DNA from: Parasphingorhabdus flavimaris | Lineage (GTDB): Bacteria; Pseudomonadota; Alphaproteobacteria; Sphingomonadales; Sphingomonadaceae | Assembly: GCF_013371215.1 (NCBI RefSeq) | Contig: NZ_JABWMH010000003.1 | Location: 434,001-498,000, forward strand | Length of the DNA: 64,000 bases | Direction of reading: 5' to 3' | Part shown: piece by piece, positions 41,818 to 51,063 of the stretch | Layout of the letters: the number at the start of each line of letters is the position of its first letter | Numbering within the stretch: position 1 is the first letter of the stretch | Notes under the pieces: model-generated | What the model saw: the letters and a program-made list of their open reading frames with translations, nothing else | Databases searched by the model: none | Told to the model about the DNA's origin: nothing | Program-made: the position numbers and the translations under genes

Positions 41818-43970
41818 TGCGTAGCTTTTTCACCCGGTTGATGGCCGTCCTCGCTGTCTGTGCGTGCCTGTTGGCGGCGCCCGTGTCGGCCCAGCACACG
41901 CTGAATGTCCGCGATGCCGATATCCGCGCGTTTGTTCAGGATGCGGCCAAGGTTACCGGCCGGACCTTCATCCTCGACAGCCGAGTGCAAGGCAAGGTCT
42001 CGGTGGTTACCGACCGGCCGCTTAGCCGCTCGGAATATTTCGAGATATTCCTGTCGACGCTGCGTGCCAATAATCTGGTCGCGATTCCGACGACTCGTGG
42101 TGCCTATCGCATCCAGCCCGCCGATGGCGCGGCTTCGCAGCCGACCCGGATCGGCTCACGCGGCGCAGAGGGCAATCAGCTGGTGACCGAAGTGGTGCGG
42201 CTCAAATCAATAGTGGCGACCGAAGCGCTGGAAACGCTGCGTCCGCTGGTCAGCAAGCAGGGCTCGATCACCTCGAACCGCAACGCCAACAGTCTGGTGA
42301 TCGTCGACTATGCCGACAATATCCGCCGGATCCGCAGTCTGGTCGGAGAGATTGACCGCGACAGCGCCGCTAGCACCATCATCACGCTGAAAAACGCTGG
42401 AGCCCGGGAAATCGCGACTTCGCTGCAGGCGCTGGCCGCACAGGGTGGTGGCGAAGGGCTGCGCGCACCGGTTACCGTGGTGCCGATCGACAGCAGCAAC
42501 AGCATCGCGCTGCGGGGTGATCCGGGCGCGGTTTCGCGCTTTGCGCAAATGGCGCGGGAACTGGACAAGGGCGCGGAATCGGGGACCGAGATACGCGTCC
42601 ACCGGCTCGATTATGCCAATGCCGAACATCTCCTGCCAGTGATCGAGAATCTACTGGGCAGCAACGGCACGGGCGGCAGTTCGGCAACGGTTGCGCCAGC
42701 CAGCGGTGGCGAAGGCGCGGCAGCACCGCTCGCTGCCAGCACCAGCGGCAATGGCATCGCAAGTCGTGGTCCCTCGATCGTAACCCGTCTGGAAGGGACC
42801 AATGCGATCATTGTCGCGGCCAATCCCGACGTGCAACGTATGATCGGCGAACTGATCCGCCAGCTCGACACCCGGCAGGAACAGGTGGTGGTCGAGGCGA
42901 TCATCGTCGAGATTTCGGAAACGCTGGCCCGCGAGTTGGGCGTGCAATGGCTGGTGGGCGGCAAGGATGTGCCCTTTGCGGTGACCAATTTCTCCAATGC
43001 TTCTCCCAATATCGTCGACGTCGCGGGTGGTTTGCTGGCCGACCAGTTTGATACGACAACCACTACCACGACTGATACCGCGACCACCGTGACGACCAAC
43101 AGCGCGGTCGGCGATGCGTTGCGGCAAAATGCAGCGGATGCGGTACTTGGCGCGCGCGGCGGCTTTGGCGGTTTTGCCACCAGCCTCGGCGGCAGCGCCG
43201 TGCTCGGCGCGATCATCAATGCGGTGCAGTCGGACAGCAATAGCAATGTATTGTCGACGCCTTCGCTGACGGTGAACAATAATCTCAAGGGCAGCATCCT
43301 GTTCGGTCAGGAAATACCGGTGTCGACCGGTGAAGCCTTGTCGGGCAATTTCGACAATGCCTTCCGCACGATCCAGCGGCAGAATGTCGGAATCGAGCTG
43401 GAAGTGACACCGCAGATCAATGCCGGTGACGAGGTGCGGATGGAATTGCGCCAGCAGGTCAGTTCGATTGCCGGGCCGGTCTCCGACGATTTCAACGAGC
43501 TGATCATCAACAAGCGGGAAATCAACACCACTGTGACCGTCGGTGATGGCGAGATTATTGCGCTCGGCGGTCTGCTCGACGACAATGAACGGCGCACGAT
43601 CCAGAAAGTACCGTTTCTGGGCGACATTCCCGTTCTTGGCGAATTGTTCCGGTCGCGCGGCAAGTCGCGGATCAAGACCAATCTGATGGTCTTCATCCGC
43701 CCGACGATCCTGAAAGATCCCAATGACGCACGGCGCTTCTCGAGCGCGCGCTACGGCTATATCCGCGACCGGCAACTCAGCCGCAATCCGGATCAGGAGC
43801 CGTCGATTGATGCTCTGGTTCGCGATTATCTCGGCACCGTACCGCCATCGGTCGAAGCGCGGCCGGATGACCAGATCATCTATGCCCCGGGCGATATGCC
43901 CGCAGTCCGTGACAGCGGCATGATCGAGCAGGCCCCGCTGCCAGCGAGCGAGACCACCGGGAAGCGATGA
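41817..43970 (+). CDS. gspD: Type II secretion system secretin GspD
   Basis: 717 residues. A signal peptide (VSAQHT) is followed by the N0 domain (LNVRDADIRAFVQDAAKVTGRTFILDSRVQGKV), N1-N3 KH-like repeats (VRLKSIVATEALETLRPLVS, IITLKNAGAREIATSLQAL) and the C-terminal secretin domain (NTTVTVGDGEIIALGGLLDD ... LGELFRSRGKSRIKTNLMVFIRPTIL). It has Ser/Thr/Gly linkers. It forms the outer-membrane gate for folded exoproteins. No pilotin gene is adjacent. Confidence 0.95.
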   Translation: MRSFFTRLMAVLAVCACLLAAPVSAQHTLNVRDADIRAFVQDAAKVTGRTFILDSRVQGKVSVVTDRPLSRSEYFEIFLSTLRANNLVAIPTTRGAYRIQPADGAASQPTRIGSRGAEGNQLVTEVVRLKSIVATEALETLRPLVSKQGSITSNRNANSLVIVDYADNIRRIRSLVGEIDRDSAASTIITLKNAGAREIATSLQALAAQGGGEGLRAPVTVVPIDSSNSIALRGDPGAVSRFAQMARELDKGAESGTEIRVHRLDYANAEHLLPVIENLLGSNGTGGSSATVAPASGGEGAAAPLAASTSGNGIASRGPSIVTRLEGTNAIIVAANPDVQRMIGELIRQLDTRQEQVVVEAIIVEISETLARELGVQWLVGGKDVPFAVTNFSNASPNIVDVAGGLLADQFDTTTTTTTDTATTVTTNSAVGDALRQNAADAVLGARGGFGGFATSLGGSAVLGAIINAVQSDSNSNVLSTPSLTVNNNLKGSILFGQEIPVSTGEALSGNFDNAFRTIQRQNVGIELEVTPQINAGDEVRMELRQQVSSIAGPVSDDFNELIINKREINTTVTVGDGEIIALGGLLDDNERRTIQKVPFLGDIPVLGELFRSRGKSRIKTNLMVFIRPTILKDPNDARRFSSARYGYIRDRQLSRNPDQEPSIDALVRDYLGTVPPSVEARPDDQIIYAPGDMPAVRDSGMIEQAPLPASETTGKR

Positions 43971-45517
43971 TGAAGATCGCTCGGGGAACAGAAGCGGTGG
44001 TCTCCGGAGCGGATGACGGACTTGTGGCGCCGGCGATCGCCAGGGACCTGCCTTATGGCTATGCCCGTGATCATGGTCTGCTGATACAGGACCGCAGCGG
44101 TGAACGGCTGTCGATTGCGATGCGCGAAGGCTCCGATCCGCAGGCGTTGCTCGAGGTGCGCCGCTATCTGGCGCTGCCCTTTGATGTCGAACCGGTCGAT
44201 GGTCCGGCGTTCGAGAAATTGCTCAGCGCCCATTATGCGATGGACGGCAGCGCCGCTGCCATGGCCGGTGATTTGGCGCTGGCCGGCGAGGGGCTGGACG
44301 ATATTGCTGGCGACATTCCCAGCGCCGAGGATCTGCTCGACAGCGCCGACGACGCACCGACGATCCGGTTGATCAACGGAATTATCGCCGAGGCCGCACG
44401 GCAGGGTGCCTCGGATATTCATATCGAACCCTATGAGACCGGTCTTGTCGTCCGGATGCGGGTCGATGGCGTGCTGACCGAGAAATTGCGGATGCCACCG
44501 CATGTCGCCGGCGTGATCGTCAACCGGATCAAGGTGATGGCGCGGCTGGATATTGCCGAGCGGCGCATTCCGCAGGACGGTCGGATCAGCCTGACGCTCG
44601 GCGGCAAATTGCTCGACGTGCGCGTATCCACCTTGCCGAACCGGGCGAGCGAGCGCGTGGTGATGCGTATTCTCGACAAGGAAAGCGCCGGTATCTCGCT
44701 TGATCTGCTTGGCATGTCCGAGAGCACCCATGCGATCCTGACCGATGCGCTCAGCGAACCCAATGGCATCATCCTGGTCACTGGCCCTACCGGCTCGGGC
44801 AAGACGACCACGCTCTATGCGGGCCTCAAGCAGTTGAACGACGGCAGCCGCAATATCCTGACGGTCGAGGACCCGGTTGAATATGCCATCGAGGGCATTG
44901 GCCAGACGCAGGTCAATGCGAAGGTAGGTCTGACCTTCGCTGCCGGTTTGCGTGCCATATTGCGGCAGGACCCGGACGTGGTGATGATCGGCGAGATTCG
45001 TGATCGTGAGACGGCAGAGATTGCGGTGCAGGCGAGTCTCACCGGCCATCTGGTGCTCTCCACCGTGCACACCAATGATGCGGTCGGCGCAATCACGCGG
45101 ATGCGGGACATGAAGGTCGAGCCGTTTCTGCTCGCCTCGACCTTGCGCGCGGTAATTGCCCAGAGACTGGTCCGTAAATTGTGTGAGCATTGCCGCACGC
45201 CGTTTCAGGTTGATGGCGGTCTCGCTTCATTGCTCGGGTTCGACAACGGCACAGTGGTCTACCGCGAAACCGGCTGTGACCAGTGCAACCAGACCGGCTT
45301 TCAGGGGCGTATCGGAGTGTTCGAGGCGATCCGCATCGACGACACGCTGCGCAAGCTGATCAATGATGGCGGCGACGAGGCGGCGATAACCGCCCATGCG
45401 TTTCGCAACCAGCCCCATCTCGGCGTTGCCGCGAGAGCCTTGGTGCGCGAGGGTTTGACCACGCCCGAAGAAGCCATCCGCATCTCCCGCCGCGAAAGCG
45501 AAGCGGTCGATGCCTGA
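43967..45517 (+). CDS. gspE: Type II secretion system ATPase GspE
   Basis: 516 residues. The hexameric secretion ATPase has its Walker A in GPTGSGKTTTLYAG (about 271-284), the Asp box NILTVEDPVEY, Walker B in DVVMIGEIRD and the His box VHTNDAVGAI. A tetracysteine zinc motif (CEHCRTPF ... CDQCNQTGF) is typical of GspE/PilB. It drives pseudopilus assembly from the cytoplasm. The N-terminal GspL-binding domain is present. Overlaps gspD (ATGATGA) and gspF, so all are co-translated. Confidence 0.96.
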   Translation: MMKIARGTEAVVSGADDGLVAPAIARDLPYGYARDHGLLIQDRSGERLSIAMREGSDPQALLEVRRYLALPFDVEPVDGPAFEKLLSAHYAMDGSAAAMAGDLALAGEGLDDIAGDIPSAEDLLDSADDAPTIRLINGIIAEAARQGASDIHIEPYETGLVVRMRVDGVLTEKLRMPPHVAGVIVNRIKVMARLDIAERRIPQDGRISLTLGGKLLDVRVSTLPNRASERVVMRILDKESAGISLDLLGMSESTHAILTDALSEPNGIILVTGPTGSGKTTTLYAGLKQLNDGSRNILTVEDPVEYAIEGIGQTQVNAKVGLTFAAGLRAILRQDPDVVMIGEIRDRETAEIAVQASLTGHLVLSTVHTNDAVGAITRMRDMKVEPFLLASTLRAVIAQRLVRKLCEHCRTPFQVDGGLASLLGFDNGTVVYRETGCDQCNQTGFQGRIGVFEAIRIDDTLRKLINDGGDEAAITAHAFRNQPHLGVAARALVREGLTTPEEAIRISRRESEAVDA

Positions 45518-46733
45518 ATTTGCCTATACCGCGATCGACCCCAAGGGGCGAGAGAAGACCGGACGGCTGGCGGCCGCCAGCGACGATGCGGCGCGGGCCA
45601 AGTTGACCGAACGCAATTTCTATATCGTCAAGATGGAAGCGGCGCAGGGCAAGCCGGGCAAGCAAAGCAAAGAATCTGCCGGCCTGTTTGGTCCGAAAAA
45701 GCTGACATCAAAAGAACTCACCCTGTTCACGCGGCAATTGTCCTCGCTGGCTCAGGTGAGCCCGCTTGAGGAAGCGCTGCGGCTGATCGGCAACCAGAAT
45801 GAGAAACCGCATGTGCAGCAACGGATCGCGACCGTGCATGGCGGGGTGATCGAGGGGCAGCGCCTGTCGGAGGCGATGCGCCGCGAACCGAAAAGCTTTC
45901 CGCCGCTCTACCGGGCGATGATCGCGGCGGGTGAGAGCTCCGGTACGCTACCCGATATCACCGAACGGCTGGCCGATCTGCTCGAACGCCAGGCCGAATT
46001 GCGCGGCAAGCTGATCGGCACATTGGCCTATCCGGCGGTGCTGGCTCTGGTCTCCGTCATTGTGGTTGCGCTGCTTATGATCGCGGTCGTGCCCAAGGTG
46101 GTCGAGCAGTTTGACGATGTGAACCAGCAACTGCCGCTGGTCACGCGCATCGTGATCGGCATATCCGGTTTTCTGGCTGACTGGTGGTGGGCGATTGCGA
46201 TCGTGATCGGGGTGGCGCTGGTGATCGGCTGGCGCGCGCTCAAGGAGCCACAGCTGAAATATCGCTTCGACGGCTTTCTGCTGCGCCTGCCGTTCTTCGG
46301 GCGCTTGCTGCGGGATTTGCACGCGGCGCGACTGGCGAGGACGTTGTCGACGATGGTGGCCAGCCGGCTGCCGATTATCGAGGGGCTGCGTCTGACCACC
46401 GAAACAATCAATAACAGCGTGTTGCGCAAGGCGTCTGAAGATATGGTGGAAGCCATTAGAGGCGGCGGCAGCCTGTCCACCGCGCTCAAGAATAGCGGCG
46501 TATTTCCGCCGATGCTGGTCTATATGACCTCCAGCGGCGAGGCATCGGGGCAGCTGGACGACATGCTGGCGCGGGCGGCGGGCTATCTCGAACGGGAATT
46601 TGACAATTTCAGTTCAACCGCCCTGTCGTTGCTCGAGCCGCTCATCATCGTGGCGCTTGGCGGGCTGGTCGCCGTCGTGATATTGGCGATATTATTACCG
46701 ATCTTGCAACTGCAGAATCTTGCCGGACTATAG
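45510..46733 (+). CDS. gspF: Type II secretion system inner-membrane platform protein GspF
   Basis: 407 residues. Two T2SSF domains (about 70-190 and 275-395) each end in membrane helices. The characteristic MIAAGESSGTLPDITERLADLLERQ and its repeat MTSSGEASGQLDDMLARAAGYLE are both visible. Membrane segments lie at about 170-195, 222-245 and 380-403. GspF is the rotor or platform protein contacting GspE and GspL. It overlaps the gspE end by eight bases. Confidence 0.96.
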   Translation: MPEFAYTAIDPKGREKTGRLAAASDDAARAKLTERNFYIVKMEAAQGKPGKQSKESAGLFGPKKLTSKELTLFTRQLSSLAQVSPLEEALRLIGNQNEKPHVQQRIATVHGGVIEGQRLSEAMRREPKSFPPLYRAMIAAGESSGTLPDITERLADLLERQAELRGKLIGTLAYPAVLALVSVIVVALLMIAVVPKVVEQFDDVNQQLPLVTRIVIGISGFLADWWWAIAIVIGVALVIGWRALKEPQLKYRFDGFLLRLPFFGRLLRDLHAARLARTLSTMVASRLPIIEGLRLTTETINNSVLRKASEDMVEAIRGGGSLSTALKNSGVFPPMLVYMTSSGEASGQLDDMLARAAGYLEREFDNFSSTALSLLEPLIIVALGGLVAVVILAILLPILQLQNLAGL

Positions 46734-46752
46734 GCCGGAAAAAGGAATGATC

Positions 46753-47226
46753 ATGACTACAGAAATCGAAAATCCAGAAGCGGGTAAGGCCGCAGAAGCA
46801 AGAGGGAAGCCGAAGCGCAACGGCTTCACTCTGGTCGAGCTGATGGTAGTAATCTTCATCCTCGGGCTGCTGACGACGATTGTCGTGATCAATGTATTGC
46901 CCAGTCAGGACCGTGCGATGGTGCAAAAGGCGCAGGCGGACATTGCGACGCTTGGTCAGGCGCTGGAGATGTATCGGCTCGACAATCTGAGCTATCCCGG
47001 CTCGTCCGACGGCCTGCAGGCGTTGATTGCTCCGCCACCATCATTGACCACGACCGCACGCTACCGGCAGGGCGGCTATATCAAGAAGCTGCCCGACGAT
47101 CCGTGGGGACGGCCCTATCAATATGACAATCCCGGCCGTCAAGGTCCCGGCTATGATCTTTACTCGCTGGGCGCCGATGGCGCGCCGGGTGGTGATGATG
47201 ACAATGCCGATATTTACGCCGAATAA
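46753..47226 (+). CDS. gspG: Type II secretion system major pseudopilin GspG
   Basis: 157 residues. A charged leader of about 25 residues ends at Gly|Phe in KRNGFTLVELMVVI, the prepilin-peptidase site (Glu5 present), followed by the hydrophobic N-helix. The C-terminal globular domain has LQALIAPPPSL, GGYIKKLPDDPWGRPYQY and the Asp-rich calcium-binding SLGADGAPGGDDDNADI, all diagnostic of GspG. AAGGA sits six bases before the ATG at 46753. The gene is followed after 12 bases directly by gspL; no gspH, I, J or K is between them. Confidence 0.95.
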   Translation: MTTEIENPEAGKAAEARGKPKRNGFTLVELMVVIFILGLLTTIVVINVLPSQDRAMVQKAQADIATLGQALEMYRLDNLSYPGSSDGLQALIAPPPSLTTTARYRQGGYIKKLPDDPWGRPYQYDNPGRQGPGYDLYSLGADGAPGGDDDNADIYAE

Positions 47227-47238
47227 GATTCCCAGCGC

Positions 47239-48363
47239 GTGAACCCTGATCTTCTCCTGATTGCCTTCCCGGCCAGCGACGACGAGGCGCTCTATTGGTG
47301 GCGTCTGGTCGATGGCGTCGTGCAGGCCGCCGGATGCGATCCCGACCCCCTGGCAGCATCGCAGCAGGATGGGACGGACGAGGGGCAGGGGGATATTCGC
47401 GTGGTCGCGCTGATTGCATCCCATCTGACCACTATCATGGCGCACGAAGCAATCAGCGACGCGACGCAAAGCCAGGCCCTGACCGCGGCGATCATGGCTG
47501 CAAAAGCCAATAGCCTCGATCGCGACAATCTCCACATCGTCTCGACGATGGTTGGCGCAAACGGAGTGGTCACGGCGTCGGTGGGGCGAGATATATTGTC
47601 TGCCGGACTGGTTCGCTTGAAGGCGCTGAACCTCGATCCGGATGCGATTCTGCCGTCGGGCTGGTTGCTGCCGGGTGCAGACGAGGGAGCAGTTTCTGCC
47701 GATTTCGGATTTGATCAGGTCGTCAGAGCGGGCAATCTCGTCACCACCGACGATCCGTCGCTAAGGGAATTTCTGTTCGCTGACCAAGTCGCCGCGCCGA
47801 TCACCGGCGATGCGTTTGACGCCATGCTGGCCGGCGCTACTGAAAAGGCGGATCTGAATTTCCGCAGCGGCCTCTTTGCGAAAAAGACCCGGCGCTCGAT
47901 GGACGAGAAGCAAAAGCGCCGGCTCGGCTGGATGGTCGCGGCGCTGTTCGTCATTTCTGTTGCCATTCCGCTGGTGCAACTGGCCCAATATCATTGGGCA
48001 GCCAGTGCGGCAGATGAGGCTGCTCTTGCCAGCGCCGCTCCTGTTGTGGGCGAGCAGGAAAGTCCCGACAGTGCCGAACGGGCGCTGGACCAGCGGCTGA
48101 TTGCTGAAAATCGGGGCAATATCATGTTCCCAGTTCCGGCGTCGGCGCTCTATTCCGCGCTGCAACAGGTCCCGAACGTATCGATCACGCGCCTGGCTTA
48201 TGGTGAAAACGGAATTGTGTCGGCGACATTGTCCGCCGTTCGCAACGAGGATATCAATCCCGCCCTGCTCGCGTTGCAGGAAGCGGGCTTCATCATAACC
48301 GCGACCCCGCGCACCGATGCGACCGGTTCGGCGCAGGCGGATATAACGGTGAGGGCGCCATGA
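47239..48363 (+). CDS. gspL: Type II secretion system protein GspL
   Basis: 374 residues from a GTG start. The N-terminal ~230 residues form the cytoplasmic actin-like part (LLLIAFPASDDEALYWWRLVDG..., LNLDPDAILPSGWLLP) that binds GspE. One membrane helix (GWMVAALFVISVAIPLVQLAQYHW, about 235-258) follows, then a short periplasmic ferredoxin-like domain (SALYSALQQVPNVSITRLAY). Identified by architecture and by position between gspG and gspM. It overlaps gspM by four bases. Confidence 0.88.
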   Translation: MNPDLLLIAFPASDDEALYWWRLVDGVVQAAGCDPDPLAASQQDGTDEGQGDIRVVALIASHLTTIMAHEAISDATQSQALTAAIMAAKANSLDRDNLHIVSTMVGANGVVTASVGRDILSAGLVRLKALNLDPDAILPSGWLLPGADEGAVSADFGFDQVVRAGNLVTTDDPSLREFLFADQVAAPITGDAFDAMLAGATEKADLNFRSGLFAKKTRRSMDEKQKRRLGWMVAALFVISVAIPLVQLAQYHWAASAADEAALASAAPVVGEQESPDSAERALDQRLIAENRGNIMFPVPASALYSALQQVPNVSITRLAYGENGIVSATLSAVRNEDINPALLALQEAGFIITATPRTDATGSAQADITVRAP

Positions 48364-48833
48364 TTGACAATGCACGAAACTGGTTTTCCGGACTCAGCCA
48401 GAGGGAGAGGCTTTTGGTCGGGGTCGCCGGCCTGCTGCTGGTCGGACTGGTCGGCTATTATGGGGTCGCGCGGCCAATGGTCGGCGCAATGTCCGCATCG
48501 GAAGATCGCTATATGAACGCAGTCGAGCAGCAGGGGCGGATAGAGGCCAAGGTTGCCGCGCTTCTGCAGCCGGTCCAAGGGACGACAGTCAAGTTCAGCG
48601 GCGCCATCGACAATTTTGTCAGTCAGAGCGCGGGTGAAACCGGAATCGCGGTTGGCTCGATCAATCCACAGTCGGATAGCCGGGTCAATATGGTGGTAGA
48701 ATCGGCCAAGCCGACAGCATTATTTGGCTGGCTGGCGCGGATTGAACGCGAAGGAATCGCGGTTGAAAACCTTAACGTCGATCCTGCCGGCAATGGAACC
48801 GTATCAGCAACCCTGACCTTGCGATCGCATTAG
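48360..48833 (+). CDS. gspM: Type II secretion system protein GspM
   Basis: 157 residues. A short cytoplasmic N-terminus with WFSGLSQRERLLV is followed by a membrane helix (LLVGVAGLLLVGLVGYYGVA) and a periplasmic coil/ferredoxin-like domain (FGWLARIEREGIAVENLNVDPAGNGTVSATLTL), the GspM pattern. It stabilises GspL. Last gene of the operon: the next gene is on the opposite strand, 20 bases away. No gspN or prepilin peptidase (gspO) follows. Confidence 0.88.
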   Translation: MIDNARNWFSGLSQRERLLVGVAGLLLVGLVGYYGVARPMVGAMSASEDRYMNAVEQQGRIEAKVAALLQPVQGTTVKFSGAIDNFVSQSAGETGIAVGSINPQSDSRVNMVVESAKPTALFGWLARIEREGIAVENLNVDPAGNGTVSATLTLRSH

Positions 48834-48852
48834 TCGACCGCAGAGCGGCCTT

Positions 48853-49941
48853 TCACTCCGCCGGTTCGATATGTGGCTGCCTGTCCTTGGCGGGGAACAA
48901 TATGCCGCCATCGTCGGCCGACATGACTTCCGGTTCGGCGATGCCAGCCATTGCAACTTTCGCCTTTTTGAGCACCCATTCACCCTTGTCGTTGCGGATA
49001 TAGGCAGGCGCGCGCTGAACGTTCCAGACCAGACCCATTTTTTCCCACGCATAGATGATCTGGCCATTGAGATCGAATTCCCACCAGGCAATTTTCGAAG
49101 ACGCGGCGCGCGGGTGCTGGTGGTGGTTGTTGTGCCATCCGTCGCCGAAGGTCATCCAGGCCATGAACCAGTTGTTGCGCGATCCGTCCTTGGTCTCGAA
49201 CCTTTGCGAGCCAAAAACGTGGCCGATGCTGTTCACGCCCATGACGAAGTTCAGGAAGAAGAAATTGCGGAAAAAGCCGCCTATCAGGATGGTGCCGATG
49301 ATATGTTCCGGTCCACCGAATGCCAGCGCCCAGAGAGCAGGCAGGACGATGCTAGAGAAGATCGCAATCGACCAGCGATGCTTGTGGCACCACAATACCT
49401 GCGGGTCGTCGATCAGTCCCTTGCCGTAGACCTTCATATCCGATGTCGTATTGTCGAACAACCAGCCGAAATGGGCGATGCCGAGCCCTTTGAGTTTGCC
49501 CATTTTCTTGCCGTGCCCGTCGATATAGGGGCTGTGCACGTCACCGACGCCATCGGCAAAGGCATGGTGGCGACGATGGTCGGCAGCCCATTTCAGGACC
49601 GAAGCCTGGCAGGCCATTTGCGCCATGATGCCGATGGCGAGGCGCATTTTTGGCCCTGCTTCAAATGCGCGGTGGGTGAAATAGCGATGATAGCCGATGC
49701 CGACGCCCATGTTGATCAGGGCGAATCCGAACAGAAAGGCGGACCATTCGACCCAGCCGGTGGCATGGGTGAGCGTCCAGTATAAGGCGCCGAGCGAACC
49801 CAGAACCATGGTCGAAAGCAATATCCCATATTCGATGCGTTTGGCCCGCGCGGCCGGCCCGCCAATGATGACGCCGTGCTGCGGATGCTGTTCCGACGGG
49901 ACATATTCGTCGGGTTGAATGTCGCTGAATGCGCTTGCCAT
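48853..49941 (-). CDS. Membrane fatty-acid (acyl-CoA/acyl-lipid) desaturase
   Basis: 362 residues with four membrane segments (about 38-60, 66-84, 190-210, 213-235). The three His boxes of the stearoyl-CoA-type desaturase superfamily are complete: HRYFTH (85-90), HRRHH (122-126) and HNNHH (270-274), with the extra NSIGH (237-241). It introduces a double bond, probably delta-9, into acyl chains using a di-iron centre and electrons from a ferredoxin or cytochrome b5-type partner. Such partners are not adjacent. Confidence 0.92.
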   Translation of the reverse strand: MASAFSDIQPDEYVPSEQHPQHGVIIGGPAARAKRIEYGILLSTMVLGSLGALYWTLTHATGWVEWSAFLFGFALINMGVGIGYHRYFTHRAFEAGPKMRLAIGIMAQMACQASVLKWAADHRRHHAFADGVGDVHSPYIDGHGKKMGKLKGLGIAHFGWLFDNTTSDMKVYGKGLIDDPQVLWCHKHRWSIAIFSSIVLPALWALAFGGPEHIIGTILIGGFFRNFFFLNFVMGVNSIGHVFGSQRFETKDGSRNNWFMAWMTFGDGWHNNHHQHPRAASSKIAWWEFDLNGQIIYAWEKMGLVWNVQRAPAYIRNDKGEWVLKKAKVAMAGIAEPEVMSADDGGILFPAKDRQPHIEPAE

Positions 49942-50159
49942 CGACCAATTTCCTCGAAAATTTAACTCATTTTACGAGGATATAGGCTATTGAACATGAT
50001 TACAATTGTCTTAACCATTTGCCTGAAGGTCGGCGAGGAACTGACCAATCGGGCCTATTCCAGGATGCTGCTTCCACTATCGGGGCGGCTATCGTTTCGC
50101 GCGGTACTGCCAACGCCGGCGTTTAGTAATTGGAAACCGCTCAAGCCTTGTCAGAGCGT

Positions 50160-50888
50160 CTAGTCGTCATTCAGGCGTTCACGGTCAATACGACTGGTCC
50201 TTTCGGAATAGCGGGGACGTTCCGCACGCGCTGGTCGGGATGTCTGCGCCGAACGTGCTGCGGGCCGGGCTCGGGATTGCGGCTGTACTGACGGTCTCGC
50301 GTCAGTCGCTCTCGCTGTACGCCGGCTTGGCCGTTCCGCACGATTGTCGCGATTGCGGGTTGGTGCCGCTTGTCCTTCGCGATCAGGTCGCGCTGTTCTT
50401 CTCACCGTCCGGTTGCCGCGGTCGCCGCGGGCGGCTCTGTCGTCACGATATTGGCCTCTCCGCTGATCTCGCGTTGCATCACCGCGTAAATCGCGGCGGT
50501 CACGCCGATCTGCATGTCGTTCCGGATTCCGATCCTGTCCTCTGGCGTGATGCCCGCCAAATTCGGCTCGTTGTCTGGCCCAGTGGCGTCTGTGAGTGTC
50601 CCGCATCGCATGGCGCCTGCCGACGCGATCGAAGATATAGACGCCATAGCCGGGATAATAATATTGATCGTACCAGCCGCCGCCAAAGCCGATATTGGCA
50701 AATCCATAGCCGGAATCGCACGCATAATAATCGTCAAACGGCGCATAAGGATCGCATTGATAGCCAGCATTGTTGACATAGCCGTCACCATAATAGCCGG
50801 TGCCGCCATACATGCAGCCGCCCAGCCCCAAAAGCGCGCCGACCGCCACGACAGATTTCAGGGTTCCGGGTATCTTAAACTGGATCAT
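50160..50888 (-). CDS. Lipoprotein with Gly/Tyr-rich head and long basic low-complexity tail
   Basis: 242 residues from an ATG with GGGAA upstream (in-frame starts at 50900 and 50951 are possible). Lipobox LGLGGC gives the lipid-attached Cys. The next ~75 residues are rich in Gly, Tyr and Asp (YGGTGYYGDGYVNNAGYQCDPYAPFDDYYACDSGYG), and the remaining ~140 are Arg/Asp/Ala-rich (RDRRDLRGDATRDQRRGQYRDD), without regular repeats. The tail would carry a strong positive charge in the periplasm. No enzyme motif is visible. It may bind anionic envelope polymers; this is speculation. Confidence 0.65.
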   Translation of the reverse strand: MIQFKIPGTLKSVVAVGALLGLGGCMYGGTGYYGDGYVNNAGYQCDPYAPFDDYYACDSGYGFANIGFGGGWYDQYYYPGYGVYIFDRVGRRHAMRDTHRRHWARQRAEFGGHHARGQDRNPERHADRRDRRDLRGDATRDQRRGQYRDDRAARGDRGNRTVRRTARPDREGQAAPTRNRDNRAERPSRRTARATDARPSVQPQSRARPAARSAQTSRPARAERPRYSERTSRIDRERLNDD

Positions 50889-51063
50889 GATTTTTCCCAT
50901 CGGAACCGGCCATAGCGGCACTGCATGTGCCGAGTCGCGATTCATTTTCAACTGTTGCCAATCCTATGTTGCAGCGATTGAATAACGGATGAATGGAGGC
51001 TCTTGCTGACATTGATGAAAGTAGCTAGTAAGATCATGTAACTTTAATTCAGGAGCTCTACCC

